Of a stretch of 64,000 nt of DNA, positions 1 to 8,141 are shown in pieces. Below the pieces are notes generated by a model. That model did no database searches and was not told the DNA's origin. It worked only from the letters and a program-made list of their open reading frames with translations. Each line of letters opens with the position of its first letter. Position 1 is the first letter of the stretch. The stretch covers positions 1,116,001 to 1,180,000 of the forward strand of contig NZ_FMHY01000002.1 in NCBI RefSeq assembly GCF_900090225.1. The letters run 5' to 3'. Both the position numbers and the translations under genes were made by a program. The DNA is from Micromonospora eburnea. GTDB taxonomy: Bacteria > Actinomycetota > Actinomycetes > Mycobacteriales > Micromonosporaceae.

Positions 1-875
1 AGCAGGAACTGGGTGAACCGGTGGTAGTCGGCGGCCGTGGAGATCAGCCCGCCACCGCCGGAGAACCAGCCCGGCTCGGCCAGCGCGGCGTGGCCGATGC
101 CGTCCTGGCGCAGCGTCTGCCCGGTACTCGGATGCGGTGCGTAGAGCGCGGCCAGCCGCTTGGCGTCTGGCTCGTCGACCCACCAGCGGGTGTCGGTCAT
201 GCCCAGGGGCCGCAGGATCCGCTCGGCGAAGAACTCGTCCAGGCGCTGCCCGGAGACCACCTCGACCAGCCGGCCCAGCACGTCGGTGGAGACGCCGTAG
301 TTCCAGCTCGTGCCCGGCTGGAAGAGCAGCGGCAACCGGGCCAGAGCGGCGGAGGCCGCCGCCAGATCCATGCCGGGCGGCGCGCTCAGGTCGAAGCCCG
401 CAGCCCGGTACAGGCCGTCGACCACGGTGCTCTGCGCGAAGCCGTACGTCAGGCCGGCGGTGTGGGTGAGCAGGTGCCAGACCCGGATCGGCTCGACCGC
501 CGGCACCGTGTACGGCTTGAGCACCGAGCCCTTGTCATAGACGCCGACGTCGGCGAACTCCGGCAGCCAGCGGCTGATCGGATCGTTCAGCTCGAACCGG
601 CCCTCCTCCCACAGCATCATCGCCGCGACGGAGGTGATCGGCTTGGTCATCGAGTAGATGCGCCACAGGGTGTCCGGCTCGACCGGCGCACCGGCCTCCC
701 GGTCGCGCAGCCCGTAGGTCGAGGAGTGGGCGATCTCGCCCCGGCGGGTCACCACGATCTGCCAGCCGGCGAGCCGGCCGTCGTCGACATACCTGCCGAA
801 GTGCTCGTCGATCCGCTCCAGTCGGGCGGGGTCGAAACCGATACGGGCCGGGTCGGTGCTCACTGCGACGCTCAC
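1..875 (-). CDS. Serine hydrolase of the beta-lactamase family (class C/EstB type), 3' end outside window
   Basis: About 291 codons are visible and the gene runs off the left edge without a stop. The predicted protein has the class C beta-lactamase/DD-peptidase fold signature: an S-M-T-K (SxxK) nucleophile motif at residues 75-78 and a downstream W-N-Y-G motif matching the Tyr of YxN. This family includes esterases, DD-peptidases and beta-lactamases; no signal peptide is visible, so a cytoplasmic esterase or peptidase-like role is more likely than antibiotic resistance. The GTG at 875 was chosen because it precedes the first conserved helix; a second in-frame GTG lies four codons later. It is transcribed divergently from the pentapeptide-repeat gene. 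Confidence 0.85.
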   Translation of the reverse strand, partial: MSVAVSTDPARIGFDPARLERIDEHFGRYVDDGRLAGWQIVVTRRGEIAHSSTYGLRDREAGAPVEPDTLWRIYSMTKPITSVAAMMLWEEGRFELNDPISRWLPEFADVGVYDKGSVLKPYTVPAVEPIRVWHLLTHTAGLTYGFAQSTVVDGLYRAAGFDLSAPPGMDLAAASAALARLPLLFQPGTSWNYGVSTDVLGRLVEVVSGQRLDEFFAERILRPLGMTDTRWWVDEPDAKRLAALYAPHPSTGQTLRQDGIGHAALAEPGWFSGGGGLISTAADYHRFTQFL

Positions 876-928
876 GACGCCGAACCTATCGGCCGGTACG
901 TCCGCCGGGAAGTGTCGGCGGGCCACTC

Positions 929-934
929 TAATCT
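929..934 (+). promoter_or_regulatory. -10 element of a leaderless promoter (pentapeptide gene)
   Basis: TAATCT lies exactly 6 nt before the ATG at 941, so transcription would begin at or next to the start codon. No Shine-Dalgarno sequence is present. Six other genes in the window show the same spacing. Confidence 0.5.
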
Positions 935-940
935 GGCCTG

Positions 941-1534
941 ATGTCGCAGCTCACCGAGGACGTCACCTACCGTGACGAGGACTGGTACGCCGAGGAACTC
1001 GTCGAGCGGCACTTCGTCCGCTGCTCCTTCTTCCACGTCGACCTCACCGAGGCGGTCAGTCAGGGGGCGGTCTTCACCGAGTGCGTCTTCGGCAACGTCG
1101 CCCTCAACGCCTCCCGGCACACCGACTCGGCCTTCACCCGCTGCACCTTCAAGCGGTGCAACCTCTTCGAGGCCGAGTTCACCGGCTGCAAGCTGGTCGG
1201 CAGCAGCTTCGAGCAGTGCGACCTGCGCCCGTTGCGGGTCAGCGGTGGCGACTGGTCCTTCGTCGCCATGCCCCGGGCCGACCTGCGCGGGGTGCGCCTC
1301 GCCGACGTACGCATGCGCGAGGTCGACCTCACCGGCGCGGACCTGACCGGCGCCACCGTCACCGGGGTCGACCTCTCCGGCGCGCAGTTGCACGCCGCCA
1401 AGCTGCTCCGCGCCGACCTGCGCGGCAGCGACCTGACCGCGCTGGACCCGACGACGGTCGAGCGGGCCGGGGCGGTCATCGACGCCGGCCAGGCGATCGT
1501 GCTGGCCCAGGCGCTGGGCTTCGAGATCCGCTGA
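941..1534 (+). CDS. Pentapeptide-repeat protein
   Basis: The 197-residue protein is built from tandem five-residue repeats of the A(D/N)Lxx type. The N-terminal half is less regular (CSFFHVDL, CVFGNVAL, CTFKRCNLFEAEF) and the C-terminal half is regular (GADLTGATVTGVDLSGAQL). Such sequences fold as a right-handed quadrilateral beta-helix. Length and overall look resemble the Qnr/McbG/MfpA group, which mimic DNA and protect DNA gyrase, but many pentapeptide proteins have no known target, so gyrase binding here is only a possibility. The mRNA is probably leaderless. The gene stands alone, divergent from the beta-lactamase-like gene. Confidence 0.85.
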   Translation: MSQLTEDVTYRDEDWYAEELVERHFVRCSFFHVDLTEAVSQGAVFTECVFGNVALNASRHTDSAFTRCTFKRCNLFEAEFTGCKLVGSSFEQCDLRPLRVSGGDWSFVAMPRADLRGVRLADVRMREVDLTGADLTGATVTGVDLSGAQLHAAKLLRADLRGSDLTALDPTTVERAGAVIDAGQAIVLAQALGFEIR

Positions 1535-1617
1535 CGGCGGCCCGTCCCCCTTCCGGGGGAGGCCGGTCCACTCCCACTCGGGAGGGGCCGCATGACCGGG
1601 GGCGGCAGGGTGGGGCC

Positions 1618-2589
1618 ATGACGCTCACCATGCCGCCGCCGGTCGCCGGCCATCCCACCGGGAACCGTTTCGCCTGGCTGCCGTACGCCGCTGCGGCCTG
1701 GGCGATCGGCTACGGCGCGCTGCGCGCGACATGGCTGGTGGCCGGGGGGCCGTCCTTCGGGCCGCTCGGCACCGATCTGGTGGCGGTGACCGGCTGGTGG
1801 GCGGTCGCGCTCCACGTCGCTGCGGCGATGGTCGGTGTCACGCTCGGCCGCGCCCGCACCTGGCGGCCGGCGCTGCTCGGGGCGGCGTGGTTGACCTGCG
1901 CCGCCATCATGGCCTCCTGCGCGCTGCTCCTGCTCGACGTCGTCGGTTTCCTGATCCTCGACCTCAGCCCGGCGTTCACCCTGGCCGGCTTCCTCAGCCG
2001 GGCCGGTGCGTTCACCGGCGCGGTGCTGCTGCACGCGGCGGCGCTCGCCCACCTCCGCCGTTTCCGCGGGGACTGCGGCCGGTGCGGCCGGACTCGCGCA
2101 TCCGGCGGCCCGGTGCCGCGCTGGGCCCGGATCGCTGCCTGGTCAGCGGTCGCCGGGTGCCTGGTGCGGCTGGCCGCCCAGGTGGCGGTGGGCTTCGAGG
2201 GCCTGCCGCTGGCCCAGGGCCTCTCGGTGCTGATCTTCGAGGGGGGCTTCCTGCTCGCCGGAATGCTGCTGCCGCTGGCCCTGGTCCACCAGTGGGGGAC
2301 GGTCTGGCCCGGCTGGGTGCCGCTGTTGGCCGGTCGGCGGGTCCCGCGCCTGGTGCTGCTGGTGCCGGCGGCGGTATTCGCGATCGGCCTGGTCGGCTAC
2401 TTCGGCGTCGGGATCGCCGAGCTCGCCGTCGAGACGGTCACCGGCACGTTCGAATCGGACGGGCGCTACACGCTGGCGTTCTTCTGGACCGCCGAGCTTG
2501 GTTACTGGGTCTGGGGCTGGGGTCTGGGCCTCGCCGCGGTGAGCCACCACCTGCGCACCCGCCGCCCTTGCCCGCACTGCGGCCGGTGA
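1618..2589 (+). CDS. Integral membrane protein with two CxxC pairs
   Basis: A 323-residue protein with about eight hydrophobic segments, spread evenly along the chain. It carries C-x-x-C in a cytoplasmic-looking Arg-rich loop near residue 155 (DCGRCGR) and a second C-P-H-C at the extreme C terminus, just before the stop. The two pairs could together bind one zinc ion or be redox active. I do not recognise a named family. The ATG at 1618 was chosen because it begins right before the first hydrophobic segment; upstream in-frame sequence overlaps the preceding gene out of frame. It converges on the DD-carboxypeptidase gene with a shared hairpin between them. Confidence 0.8.
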   Translation: MTLTMPPPVAGHPTGNRFAWLPYAAAAWAIGYGALRATWLVAGGPSFGPLGTDLVAVTGWWAVALHVAAAMVGVTLGRARTWRPALLGAAWLTCAAIMASCALLLLDVVGFLILDLSPAFTLAGFLSRAGAFTGAVLLHAAALAHLRRFRGDCGRCGRTRASGGPVPRWARIAAWSAVAGCLVRLAAQVAVGFEGLPLAQGLSVLIFEGGFLLAGMLLPLALVHQWGTVWPGWVPLLAGRRVPRLVLLVPAAVFAIGLVGYFGVGIAELAVETVTGTFESDGRYTLAFFWTAELGYWVWGWGLGLAAVSHHLRTRRPCPHCGR

Positions 2590-2635
2590 ACTCGGGACAG
2601 TTTGTCAATCGGGGGGGTCCTGAGCCCGGCTGGCC

Positions 2636-2669
2636 GCGGCCCCTGCCCGGTGGGCCGGGCAGGGGCCGC
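2636..2669. terminator. Bidirectional stem-loop terminator
   Basis: A perfect 15-bp stem (GCGGCCCCTGCCCGG and its complement) closes a 4-nt loop between two convergent genes, 46 nt after one stop and 7 nt after the other. There is no clear T-tract, as is common in high-GC actinobacteria. Confidence 0.75.
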
Positions 2670-2675
2670 GGGCCT

Positions 2676-4259
2676 TCAGCACACGATGGGCTTCACCCAG
2701 GAGCACTCCAGTCCCTCGGGCACCCGGAGGCTTTCCGGCGCCGCCGGCACCGTCAGCCGCGTCGTGGTCGCCCCCTTCTCGGTGTACGACGCCAGCGCGA
2801 TCGCGATCTGGTCCTCCAGCCCCTTGACCGACGAGGTCAGGTAGTTGTTCAGCACGATGGAGAAGGCCAGCAGGTGGCCGTCGGCGTCGGTGACGTAGCC
2901 GGAGAGGCTGGACGCGCCGGTCAGGCTGCCGGTCTTGGCGTGCACGTTGTTCGCCGCGGGTGTGTCACGCATCCGGCTGCGCAGCGTCCCGCCCACGAAA
3001 CGTTCGGCGTTGCCGGCCAGCGGCAGGGCCGCGTACCAGGTGTCGAACCACGGCTCGGCGCGGGCCGCCACGAGCAGCGACACGAACTGGGCCGGCGGGA
3101 CCAGGTTGCGCCGGGACAGGCCGGAGCCGTCGCGCTGGCGCAGCGTACCGGTGTCCACGCCGGAGCCGCCGGCGTAGTTGCCGATCGCGGCGAGCCCGGC
3201 CGACCAGGTGCCGGAGCCGGAGAGGACCCGCCCCAGCTCCTTGGTCAGCACCTCCGCGTGGCCGTTGTTGGAGAGCTTGAGGAACGGCACCATCAGCTCG
3301 GCCAGCGGCATCGAGTCGTGCCGGGCGATGGTCGCCGCGTCGCCCGGGGTGGCCCGGCCGAGCACGGTCCGGCCGAGGACGCGTACCCCGTGCCGGCGCA
3401 GGGCCGACCGGAAGATGTCGGCGGCGTACCCGGTCGGCTCCCAGACCGTCATCCATTCGCTGGTCGGCTCCTCGGCGACGGCGATCTGCCCGGTCACCAC
3501 GATGGTGTTGCCGCCGTGTTCGCGTTCGAACGAGAGGGTGGTCTGGCCGGTGGCGACCGTCTCGGCCCGGTTGTCGACGCGCAGCCAGCCGTTGGGCGGG
3601 GTCATCGTGACCGCCGGTGGCACGCCGGCCCTGGCGGCCGGGGTGGCCTGCACGATCACGGTGCCGGCGTCGTAGTCGGTGTCCGGGGCGACGGTCAGCG
3701 CGGAAACCTGCGCGGCGTAGTAGTAGGACTCGTCGTCCCAGGTCCAGTCCGGGCCCAGCCGGGTCCGGTCGTAGCGGGTGTCGTCGGCGACCAGGTTGCC
3801 GGTCACCACCCGTACGCCCTCGGCCGCGACCTGCGCGGCCAGCCGGTCGTAGTCCCGGGCCAGCAGGGTCGGGTCGCCGCCGCCGCGCAGGTACAGGTCC
3901 CCGGAGAGCACTCCGCCCCGGCGTACGCCGTCGCTGGCCACGTCGGTGGTGAAGCGGTGTCCCGGCCCGAGCAGTTGCATCGCCGCCGTGGAGGTGAGCA
4001 GCTTGGTGTTGGAGGCGGGGATCAGCCGCCGGTCCCCGTTGCGGTCGTAGAGGGTCTGCCCGGTGGCGGTGTCCACCACGACCACGCCCGCCTGCGCGCC
4101 GTCGAGCCGGGAGTCGGCGAGGACCGCGTCGATGGTGGCGGCCAGCCGGACCTGCGCGGGGCTGGGTGAATCGGCGGTGGCGGTGGGGGCGCCGGCGGTG
4201 GCCGCGGTGGCGACCAGGGCCAGCACCGCGAGTGCCTGCGGAAAACGACGACGATGCAT
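2676..4259 (-). CDS. dacB: D-alanyl-D-alanine carboxypeptidase/endopeptidase, PBP4 (class C) family
   Basis: The 527-residue protein has an N-terminal signal peptide (RRRF, then a hydrophobic Ala/Leu stretch, cleavage near residue 29). All three penicillin-binding motifs are visible: S83-N-T-K86 (SxxK), S-N-N (SxN) near residue 330, and K-T-G near residue 445. The long insert between SxxK and SxN is typical of PBP4/DacB, which trims the terminal D-Ala and cleaves 4-3 cross-links in peptidoglycan outside the membrane. The ATG at 4259 has a weak ribosome site; a strong GGAGGAAA lies about 22 nt upstream, in front of an out-of-frame ATG, so translation initiation here may be unusual. Confidence 0.93.
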   Translation of the reverse strand: MHRRRFPQALAVLALVATAATAGAPTATADSPSPAQVRLAATIDAVLADSRLDGAQAGVVVVDTATGQTLYDRNGDRRLIPASNTKLLTSTAAMQLLGPGHRFTTDVASDGVRRGGVLSGDLYLRGGGDPTLLARDYDRLAAQVAAEGVRVVTGNLVADDTRYDRTRLGPDWTWDDESYYYAAQVSALTVAPDTDYDAGTVIVQATPAARAGVPPAVTMTPPNGWLRVDNRAETVATGQTTLSFEREHGGNTIVVTGQIAVAEEPTSEWMTVWEPTGYAADIFRSALRRHGVRVLGRTVLGRATPGDAATIARHDSMPLAELMVPFLKLSNNGHAEVLTKELGRVLSGSGTWSAGLAAIGNYAGGSGVDTGTLRQRDGSGLSRRNLVPPAQFVSLLVAARAEPWFDTWYAALPLAGNAERFVGGTLRSRMRDTPAANNVHAKTGSLTGASSLSGYVTDADGHLLAFSIVLNNYLTSSVKGLEDQIAIALASYTEKGATTTRLTVPAAPESLRVPEGLECSWVKPIVC

Positions 4260-4630
4260 CCGTTGATGCTCGCATGGCGCTTTCCTCCGGAGAAGGCCGG
4301 AGTTCGAAACTTATTGCCAAGATGTGCCCAGATCTCCCGGGTGACGGCTGGAGCGGTGCCGAACCCGTCCGCATACCCGGCGGCGGGGTTCGGGAAACAC
4401 CGGTCCGGTGCCCGCGTCACCCGTTCGGGTCAGGTGCCGGCGGCCCCGGTGTCGACTGACTTCGCTCTATTTGACGGATGCCTGTACAGGGGGCACCGTA
4501 GGCGATGAGGGGCGCTCGACCTGCCCCGTTTCGTGTGGCGAGGACTGATTTGCCATTCCGGGTCCGGACCCGGCCGCATGGGCCGCGTCGACCCGTCCGC
4601 GATCCCGAAGCAGCCACGAGGAGTTCCGCG
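4260..4630. other. Divergent intergenic region
   Basis: 371 bp between dacB and the IscA-like gene. It must contain both promoters, but I see no convincing -35/-10 pair, RNA gene or repeat. Short open frames here are not supported by codon bias or a ribosome-binding site. Confidence 0.5.
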
Positions 4631-4912
4631 ATGCTGACCATGACCGACAACGCCGTCCTGGTGATCCGCGACCTGACCGAGCAGCAGGACGTCGCCGACG
4701 GTGGCGGGCTGCGTATCGCCGCCGACACCGAGGCCGGTTCGCTCTCCATCGAGCTGGTGCCGCAGCCGGTGCAGGGCGACCAGGTGGTCGACAACCAGGG
4801 GGCCCGGATCTTCCTCGACGCCGACGCCGCCCAACTGCTCAACGACACCTCCGTCGACGCGGTGGTCGACGAGGAGGGGATCGTGCAGTTCGGCTTCACC
4901 TCGAAGGAGTGA
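4631..4912 (+). CDS. IscA/HesB-like Fe-S biogenesis domain protein lacking cysteines
   Basis: The 93-residue protein matches the short A-type carrier fold in pattern: an N-terminal helix (DNAVLVIRDLTEQQ), a GLRI strand, a G-S-L-S-I-E-L strand, and a final DEEGIVQFGFT segment in the place of the usual C-terminal Cys-Gly-Cys. Genuine IscA proteins bind iron or Fe-S clusters through three cysteines; this protein has none, so it cannot act as a normal A-type carrier. Similar cysteine-free proteins are annotated as HesB-like in actinobacteria, with unknown role. A GAGGAG ribosome site precedes the ATG. It stands alone, with converging genes downstream. Confidence 0.65.
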   Translation: MLTMTDNAVLVIRDLTEQQDVADGGGLRIAADTEAGSLSIELVPQPVQGDQVVDNQGARIFLDADAAQLLNDTSVDAVVDEEGIVQFGFTSKE

Positions 4913-5001
4913 CCAAGGGCCCGGCTGGCCGCACCGTCCGCTGACGAGGAAGGGTCAGGGCGGAGCGGTCCGCCCTGACCCCGGACCCGGCGCGGATCCG
5001 C

Positions 5002-5556
5002 TCAGTCGTCGGAGCCGCCGTGGTCGTCGTCGTGGGTGTCGTCGCTGCGGCCGCGGGTGCCCCCGTGGTCGTCGTACCGGTCGTCGGAGCCGCCGTGGAC
5101 CCTGCCGTGGTCGTCGGTCCGGGTCCGTGCGCCGCCGTGGTCGTCGGTCCGCTCCCGTTCGGCCTCCACCACGGCACCGTTGCCCCGGTCGACCTTGACC
5201 TCGTGCCGGATACCGCCGTCGACCACCTTGACACTCCACACCGGACGGCCGTGCTCCGTCTCGGCCTCGATCTCCACGATGCGGCCGCCACCGGCACGGG
5301 CGAGCGCGATCTCGCCGGCCCGCGTCCGGCTGACCGCGCCGCCAGCGGTCCCGGCGGCGGCGCTCGGCGTGGCACCGCCGGGGGTCGGGTCGTCGTCCGG
5401 CTTCGGATTGTCGTCGCCCGTCGGGCCGGCCGTCACCGCGCTGAGCGCGGTGCCGGGAGCCGGCCGGTCGGCCGTGGTCACGCCGAGCGCCGCACCGGCC
5501 ACCGCAAGCACCGCGGCCCCGCCGGCCACCGCCAGGACCAGGGAAGTTCGTCGCAT
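5002..5556 (-). CDS. Secreted PepSY-domain protein with a His/Asp-rich C-terminal tail
   Basis: A 184-residue protein. Residues 1-27 look like a signal peptide or anchor (MRRTSLVLAV, then Ala/Gly/Val). A Pro/Asp-rich linker leads to a single PepSY domain (SRTRAGEIALARAGG..V.EIEAETEHGRPVWSVKVV) near residues 75-130. The last 50 residues are almost only D, H, G, R and T, in repeated D-D-H-G units, which suggests metal binding. PepSY domains often inhibit or chaperone secreted proteases. ATG 5556 is preferred over the GTG three codons upstream because GAGGAGAGG sits about 9 nt before it. It lies just after a sensor kinase/response regulator pair on the same strand, so the pair may control it. 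Confidence 0.8.
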   Translation of the reverse strand: MRRTSLVLAVAGGAAVLAVAGAALGVTTADRPAPGTALSAVTAGPTGDDNPKPDDDPTPGGATPSAAAGTAGGAVSRTRAGEIALARAGGGRIVEIEAETEHGRPVWSVKVVDGGIRHEVKVDRGNGAVVEAERERTDDHGGARTRTDDHGRVHGGSDDRYDDHGGTRGRSDDTHDDDHGGSDD

Positions 5557-5637
5557 CTTCGCCACCTCTCCTCGGTTGTGCCATCGAGGATCGGCGCGGC
5601 GGGGATAGCGGCGCGCTGCCCGGCGGATAAGCCCAGG

Positions 5638-6915
5638 TTAAGGTCGCGGCGGCCCGAGCCGGAGCAGCACGACGGCACCCCCGTCGGACCCGCCGCGCAG
5701 CTCCAACCGGCCGCCACTGGCCCGGGCGGCCCGGTCGGCGATGTCCAGGCCCAGCCCGGTCGAACCGGTCCGGCTGGCGCCCCTCCGCACCGCTCCGGCC
5801 GGCATCCCCGGGCCGGAGTCGGCCACCGTCAACGCGACCTGCCCCGCTTCGTGGGTGAGCCGGACGGTGAACGGTGTGCCGTCCGGTGTGTGCGCGAAGA
5901 CGTTGCCCAGCAGCGCGTCCACCGCCGCGGCCAGTTCGTCGTCGGTCACTCCCACCGGCAGCGGGCCGGGCGCGAGATCGAGGGCCACCCTGCGGCCGGT
6001 GTCCTCGGCGAGGACGGACCAGAACGCCACCCGCTCGCCGACCACCGCCGCCGCGTCGCAGCCGGCCCGGCCGTCCCGTGTCGAGCTGCGCCAGCGGGCC
6101 TGCTGGATCAGACCGGTGACCGCCCGTTCCAGGCCGTCCACCGCCGTGGTCAGCCGGGCCGCGTCGTCCGGGTCGCGCAGCGACTCGGCCTCCAGCCGCA
6201 GCGCGGTCAGCGGGGTACGCAGCCGGTGCGACAGGTCGGCCACCTGCTCCCGCTCCTCGCGCAGCAGCACCTGGATCCGTCCGGCCAGGTGGTTCAGCGC
6301 CCCGGCGACCTCCCGCAGCTCGGCGGGCCCGGCCGGGGTGACCCGGGCGTCGAGTTCGGCGTTGGCGAGCCGGTGGGAGACCGCGGAGAGTTCGGTGATC
6401 GGCCGCACCAGGGTCCGGGCCAGCCGGTCGGCGACGACCAGCCCGACCAGCACCAGCAGCACCCCGAGCAGGGCGAGCACCAGCCAGGCCCGGGCCACCC
6501 CGGCGGTGAGCTGCGACCGGGGGACCACCGTACGGATCACCGCCGTCCCGTCCGGGCGGCCCTGGACTGCGATCACCACCTCCCGTCCGTCGGCCGACTC
6601 GGCGGTCAGGCTCTGCCCCCGCGCGGCGAGCGCCACCGCCGGCGTACGCGGCACGGAGGCGCCGAGCACGGTGCCGTCGGGCAGGAACACGCTGACCGGC
6701 CGGCCCGAGTCCGCGGCGAGCTGCTCGACGGTCAGCCGGACGGTGGCCGGGTCGGCCGTGCCGACCAACGGCACCAGGCTCTGCGCGTCAGCGGTGGCCC
6801 GTACGGTCGCCCGGTCCGCGGCGACGGTGCGGACCAGCAGCGCCAACGGCACCAGGAAGGCGGTCAGGACGAGCACGCTGACCGCGGCGGCGAGCAACGC
6901 CAGCCGGCCCCTCAC
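5638..6915 (-). CDS. Two-component sensor histidine kinase
   Basis: A 425-residue membrane kinase. The first transmembrane helix is at residues 5-28, then an extracytoplasmic sensor region of about 110 residues, and a second helix near 143-161. A HAMP domain follows (RPITELSAVSHRLANAELDAR). The dimerisation box holds the phosphorylated His230 (DLSHRLRTPLTAL). The ATPase domain shows an N box (GNVFAHTP), G1 (DSGPGMP) and G2 (GSTGLGLDIA). It starts with GTG, overlapping the stop of the response regulator by 4 nt (GTGA), so the two are translationally coupled. The likely target is a cell-envelope function; the PepSY gene downstream is a candidate. Confidence 0.93.
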   Translation of the reverse strand: MRGRLALLAAAVSVLVLTAFLVPLALLVRTVAADRATVRATADAQSLVPLVGTADPATVRLTVEQLAADSGRPVSVFLPDGTVLGASVPRTPAVALAARGQSLTAESADGREVVIAVQGRPDGTAVIRTVVPRSQLTAGVARAWLVLALLGVLLVLVGLVVADRLARTLVRPITELSAVSHRLANAELDARVTPAGPAELREVAGALNHLAGRIQVLLREEREQVADLSHRLRTPLTALRLEAESLRDPDDAARLTTAVDGLERAVTGLIQQARWRSSTRDGRAGCDAAAVVGERVAFWSVLAEDTGRRVALDLAPGPLPVGVTDDELAAAVDALLGNVFAHTPDGTPFTVRLTHEAGQVALTVADSGPGMPAGAVRRGASRTGSTGLGLDIADRAARASGGRLELRGGSDGGAVVLLRLGPPRP

Positions 6916-7607
6916 CGGGCGGCTCCCGGCGCCTCCAGCCGCACCCCCACACCCCGTACGGTGTGCAGGTAGCGCGGTTCCTGGGCGCTCTCGCCCAGCT
7001 TGCGCCGCAGCCAGGACAGGTGCACGTCGACGGTCTTGTCGGCGCCGCCGTACGGGATCCGCCAGACCTCGGTGAGCAGCTCCCGCTTGGTGACCACCTG
7101 CCCCGGCCGCCCGGCGAGGTGGTGCAGCAGGTCGAACTCGCGCGGGGTCAGCTCGACCGGGACCCCGTCCAGGCGCACCTGCCGGGAGCGCGGGTCGATC
7201 CGCAGGCCGCCGACCACGAGCGTGGGGTCCCCGGTCGAGGCGTCCCCGGCCGACCGGCGCAGCACGGCCCGGACCCGGGCGTCCAGTTGCGCGGCCGTGA
7301 ACGGTTTCACCAGGTAGTCGTCGGCCCCGGCGTCGAGCATCCGGACGATCTCGGCCTCGTCATCCCGCGCGGTGGCCACGACGATCGGCACCGAGCTGAC
7401 CGCGCGCAGCATCCGCAGCACCTCCCGACCGTCCAGATCGGGCAGTCCCAGGTCGAGCACGACGAGGTCGGGCCGGTCGTCGAGGGCGTCGCGCAACCCT
7501 GTCATCGCGGTGGAGGCCGCGGCGACCGCGTGGCCGCGCTCCCGCAGGGCCCGGATCAACGGGGTACGGATCGTCAGGTCGTCCTCGATGAGCAGCAGCC
7601 GCGCCAC
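6912..7607 (-). CDS. OmpR/PhoB-family response regulator
   Basis: A 231-residue protein. The receiver domain has the acidic pocket (E8-D9-D10), phospho-acceptor Asp52 (LVVLDLGLPD) and conserved Lys near 102 (DDYLVKPF). A C-terminal winged-helix DNA-binding domain follows (LTPREFDLLHHLAGRPG...DKTVDVHLSWLRRKLG...YLHTVRGVGVRL). The GTG at 7607 gives the usual start directly before the first strand (VARLLLIEDD); a GTG three codons earlier is possible. It is the first gene of the operon with the kinase and acts as its cognate regulator. Confidence 0.92.
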   Translation of the reverse strand: MARLLLIEDDLTIRTPLIRALRERGHAVAAASTAMTGLRDALDDRPDLVVLDLGLPDLDGREVLRMLRAVSSVPIVVATARDDEAEIVRMLDAGADDYLVKPFTAAQLDARVRAVLRRSAGDASTGDPTLVVGGLRIDPRSRQVRLDGVPVELTPREFDLLHHLAGRPGQVVTKRELLTEVWRIPYGGADKTVDVHLSWLRRKLGESAQEPRYLHTVRGVGVRLEAPGAAR

Positions 7608-7781
7608 AGGTTGCACCGTAGCCGCCGCCGTGCTCCGGGTCACACCTCGTCCGGTTCGCGCAGGCGCTCCGGTCTGCGGCGCGAGGGCCGGATCGGGTCC
7701 GCGGACATAACGGCTAGACCGTTTTCGGGCGAAGTTCCCGCAGGTGCACGTGCTGTCGCTCCCGGTAGGCCATCCCGTTAT

Positions 7782-7805
7782 GGTACCTAGCTGCGATATA
7801 GTACC
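7782..7805 (+). promoter_or_regulatory. Leaderless promoter with overlapping PadR-type inverted repeat
   Basis: GGTAC and GTACC arms separated by 14 nt flank a TATAGT -10 element (7797-7802) that lies 6 nt before the GTG start of padR. PadR regulators usually bind such inverted repeats over their own promoter, so autorepression is likely. Confidence 0.5.
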
Positions 7806-7808
7806 TTC

Positions 7809-8141
7809 GTGGAAGAAGATAATCCGCGGATGGCGGCGCTCAGGAGAGGGATGCTTGAGCCGCTCGTGTTGGCCTCCCTGGAAGCCGCGCAGCGGTACCC
7901 CGCCGAGGTTGTCGTTGTGCTGAGGGGCGCAGGCTTTCCTGTTCAGGAGGGCACCCTCTATCCGCTCCTGGCAAAGCTGCGCCGCGAAGAGCTGGTGAGC
8001 CACGAATGGAGAGAGTCACCGACGGGACCGCCACGCAAGTACTTCAACCTCACGAGCGCCGGGGAAGAGCAGCTAGCCGCGTTCAGGGAGTACTGGACCG
8101 CTCTGACCCAAATGATCGAACGGATAGGACGACAGCCATGA
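7809..8141 (+). CDS. PadR-family transcriptional regulator
   Basis: A 110-residue protein. It is a short PadR winged-helix repressor of the form common in actinobacteria and Firmicutes: RMAALRRGMLEPLVLASLE, an EGTLYPLLAKLRREELV recognition segment, and the PRKYFNLTSAGEEQL wing, then a short C-terminal dimerisation helix. Its stop overlaps the start of a PspC-domain gene (ATGA), the usual padR-pspC pairing, where the repressor controls an envelope-stress membrane protein. Base composition is clearly less GC-rich than in the flanking genes (for example GAAGATAATCC at the start), a sign of acquisition. Confidence 0.9.
   Translation: MEEDNPRMAALRRGMLEPLVLASLEAAQRYPAEVVVVLRGAGFPVQEGTLYPLLAKLRREELVSHEWRESPTGPPRKYFNLTSAGEEQLAAFREYWTALTQMIERIGRQP

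Noticed and set aside
1060..4374. Long open frames on both strands with Arg/Gly/Pro-rich proteins
   Set aside because: They overlap well-supported genes out of frame and reflect third-position GC bias, not coding; no motif or domain is visible in them.
5010..5160. Repetitive GTCGTCGG-like sequence
   Set aside because: It is the coding repeat for the Asp/His-rich tail of the PepSY protein, not an independent repeat element.
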